Shown here piece after piece: positions 61,330-64,000 of a stretch of DNA of 64,000 bases. Origin of the DNA: Cadophora sp. MPI-SDFR-AT-0126 (lineage: Eukaryota > Ascomycota > Leotiomycetes > Helotiales > Ploettnerulaceae); assembly GCA_020747065.1 (NCBI GenBank), contig JAGMVK010000007.1, forward strand, positions 62,001 through 126,000. Direction: 5' to 3'. Below the pieces are notes generated by a model. That model saw nothing but the letters and a program-made list of their open reading frames with translations. It did not search any database and was not told where the DNA came from. A program made the translations under genes and the position numbers. Numbering within the stretch: the first letter of the stretch is position 1; each line of letters opens with the position of its first letter.

Positions 61330-62792
61330 ATGTCTCAAACACAGAAACATGAGTACAAGTACGACGATACCCCGGCCAGCCCGCCGCCAGTGCAACTTTC
61401 ATTGGAATTCAATCTTGAACACGAAGAACAAGGCTACAGGCACGGCATCGATTCCCAGGCTATCCCATTGGCGGATACCAAGATGGGGAAGAGTCTTGGA
61501 TCATCGGGATCTAATTCGAGCTCTCCTCCTCGAAGCAACGACAACCGCAATCAAAACAGCAAACAGGAAGCTGTGCCTAGGGTTTCGTCGGCTTCGACGC
61601 TTTTGCCGCGTCACATTACGAATGAAACTTCCACCTCTTCGACCTTGGATTCCACTGCTGCCGGTTCGACGAAGTCATCGACGACTGAGGGGAACTCAAA
61701 CTTGAAGCGGGCGAGAATGGGGAAGGGAAGTCGTGGTGATGAGGAGGAGGGTGGGGAGAGTAGAAGGGAAGTAAGAGGGGGAGAGTTGCACGAGGAGAAT
61801 CACACGGATCATGGACCTGTTGTTAGGGATATCATTATTGGAGGGGCGGATGGACTCACGGTTCCATTCGCGCTGACAGCGGGATTGAGTTCGTGAGTTC
61901 ACCTCTTCGTTTTGGACAAGCGAGTAATTTAGCTGCTGCCCACCTCATTCTCGACCTGAAACTCTATTCTGGTTCCAATACATGGGAGGCTATGATCATG
62001 GCTAATACTCCACTAGCCTCGGCTCAACCAAACTCGTCGTCATCGGCGGTCTGGCCGAACTCTTCAGCGGCGCCATCAGCATGGGACTAGGCGCCTACCT
62101 CGCTGCTGTCACAGAACGCGATCACTACCTGTGTGAGGAACAAAGGGAGAGGGATGAAGTACAAGACAAGCCGGAGGAGGAAAAGGAAGAATGCTATGTG
62201 ATACTGGAGAAGTATGGTGTACCGAGAGCGACGCTTGTTCCAGTCGTCGATGCTTTGGCGAGCAATACGGAACGTTGGGTTCAGGTATGTGTGAGATTTC
62301 TACAAGTGGAGTACTGAGGGAGAGGATCGTTGGCTGACTGCTGTGGGTAGTTCATGATGGACTTTGAGTTAAGACTTGAAAAGCCGAATATTTCTCGAGC
62401 GTGGATATCGGGTGCTACGATGGGGTTGTCGTATTTCGTCGGTTCGTCTCCCTCCCCATCCATATTTCGATTCTTAAATTCTATCCCATCTTCCCCTCAA
62501 TTTTAATCTTAGTCCTTGACTCTCAACTAACGCTCATGACCTAGGCGGCCTCATCCCCATGATTCCATACTTCATCATTTCCAACGTCACACACGCACTC
62601 TTCGTCTCCATCGCCGTCACAATCGTAGTGCTCATCCTGTTCGGCTTCGCCAAGAATTACATTGTGATGAAGACTGCAAAGGCGGGGTTCTATGGTGCGG
62701 TGCAGACGTTGTTTATTGGTGTTCTAGCGGCAGGGACGAGCTATGGCATTGTGAGGGCAATTGATTCGAAGAATGGGACGAGGGTGGATTGA
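61330..62792 (+). CDS. CCC1: Vacuolar iron/manganese transporter, VIT/CCC1 family
   Basis: Moves Fe2+ and Mn2+ from cytosol into the vacuole in exchange for protons. Exons 61330-61892, 62017-62284, 62351-62441 and 62545-62792 give 389 residues. A hydrophilic Ser/Asn/Glu-rich head of about 165 residues precedes VRDIIIGGADGLTVPFALTAGLSS, the span-1 signature with the transport Asp. Span 2 follows (VVIGGLAELFSGAISMGLGAYLA), then the cytosolic metal-binding-like region (RERDEVQDKPEEEKEECYVILEKYG). Spans 3-5 are SRAWISGATMGLSYFVGGLIPMIPYF, VSIAVTIVVLILFG and GAVQTLFIGVLAAGTSYGIV. The loop is rich in Glu, as needed for iron handling. In Aspergillus the orthologue cccA responds to iron through HapX; no such site was proven here. 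Confidence 0.95.
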
Positions 62793-64000
62793 GGTGGTGC
62801 TATGAGGGTGCGGTTGTGTCGGATGAACAGTATGGGCTCAGACTCTGAGATGGAAGCAATATTACATATGTACTTTTAGTATTGAGATGGAAAATCTCGT
62901 CTTGCAGAGTTCCGCATTTGCGATTTCCTCGGATACAAAATAACCGAACAGGTGTTCGCCTTCATTTTGAAATTTTCGTTGACAAGACTCCCCTGTTTAG
63001 AAGTTCATGCAACGGATAGATGGGTTGACTTCATCTGATGTTTCTTATGCAAGACTGCACATGACTTTACTCCTGTTTAAATACTAGTGGCAACCCGGTC
63101 CTTTACCGTGTTCTTCAGATATCGGTTGAAATTTCTCTAGAGATCGCCGGTTTGACAGCGGGTTAGGATTCATGCGAACTTAGCTAGTATTTTGTACAAT
63201 GCGGTGGACTTCGAGAAACGTGTATGACAGACGTCTGTAGTGGTTTTCTCGGTCGTTAGGAAGTGGCATATATCAAAGGAGCCTGCCTCATCGTGTGTAA
63301 ATCATATCAAATTTCATACAGCATTTGGTAAAAGCTTCCCAAAAGATACATGGGTATGGCAATAATACGCCCAATATACCGATCTGCACTCCTCAACCGA
63401 GGAGAGGTCAAAGCCCAATGTCGAAACCATTCTCGCTTGTGAGTGGATAGCAGACCCCTGTATGTGTTGAGAAGGCTTGCGAAGTCATACAACTGCATCG
63501 CATCCTATCCTGTGTCTCTGCAAATTATCTTAACGACAATGAGTTTTGCGATAATATATCTTCATATAGGTCAACAGGCAGAATTTCCTAAACCACGTGT
63601 CGGTCGGTACCTGAAAGGTCTGCTTCTGTACCCCTGAAACTAGTGTTGCCAGCCACTAAAATTAGGCTGTGTTACAACAGGTCGGGACTGATAAGGGCGA
63701 TAGGGACTTTCCTGGGGGTGTTTAAGTGAGGGGACAGGGTTTGACAGGATGAGGTTAGGTTATGTTTCTTCAGAGAGGAGAGGGCTGAGACGGCTTGCAG
63801 CTAAGCTTCGATAAAATTTTGGTACTCCATGAAGACTCATTACGAAAATACTTACGATGTTCTCAATGTTTAGCTAAAGTGAAGCATTGAGGGGTTTGAA
63901 TGTCATATGAAAGCTTGACGACATATCGACTAGTTGATAGTTCAATATTCTATCAAAGGTGGGAAGCATCGTTTGGTTCACCAGATAAGCTCGCCCGCCA
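62793..64000. other. Final 1.2 kb, no gene seen
   Basis: Only short frames without resemblance (63498-63307 minus, 63443-63637 plus). No RNA gene or repeat recognised. Sequence may contain the flank of a gene outside the window. Confidence 0.4.

Overview
The window is nuclear DNA of a filamentous ascomycete (Pezizomycotina). Nearly every gene has short GT-AG introns (about 44-60 nt, often with a CTGAY/CTAAC-like branch site). The families are typically fungal: Zn2Cys6 regulators, RTA1, 2EXR, DHA2 drug exporters, a fungal CCC1, and a Ure2-like GST. A class such as Leotiomycetes is possible but is only a guess. I see no CRISPR array, tRNA, rRNA or recognisable transposon.

Layout. 1-4.4 kb: a P450 cut by the window start, a convergent class-III aminotransferase, and a DUF2470-membrane protein. 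5.2-12.2 kb: a small acidic protein and two minus-strand MFS transporters (SV2/SVOP-like and 14-TM DHA2). 12.2-17.3 kb: gene-poor. 17.3-23.7 kb: a secreted Pro-Val-rich protein, then a sugar transporter next to a Zn2Cys6 regulator. 24.0-25.3 kb: a 2EXR pseudogene with several stops, most of them explicable as C-to-T changes. 27.1-35.3 kb: an aquaglyceroporin and a glycerol kinase, divergent across a 4.3 kb intergenic region, forming a glycerol uptake and phosphorylation pair. 35.7-36.9 kb: an unknown protein. 37.8-43.6 kb: a 1837-residue ZZ-finger/helical-repeat/CHAT-protease protein. 44.4-52.6 kb: a CorA-like membrane protein, an RTA1 protein, an Upc2-like regulator, a second CorA-like gene broken by one stop codon, and pyroglutamyl peptidase. 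53.9-62.8 kb: a dynamin-like GTPase, a GST, the TSC13 enoyl-CoA reductase and a CCC1 vacuolar iron transporter. The last 1.2 kb has no gene I can support.

Gene models were built by hand from splice sites. In the multi-exon models whose ends I could fix, total coding length is a multiple of three, which supports the junctions. The exception is the sugar transporter, which needs a one-base correction in a T7 run. The most interesting locus is the ZZ-TPR-CHAT protease gene. A CorA-like membrane protein gene lies just downstream on the same strand and a dynamin-like GTPase about 10 kb away; a defence or cell-death role is my inference, not shown by the sequence.
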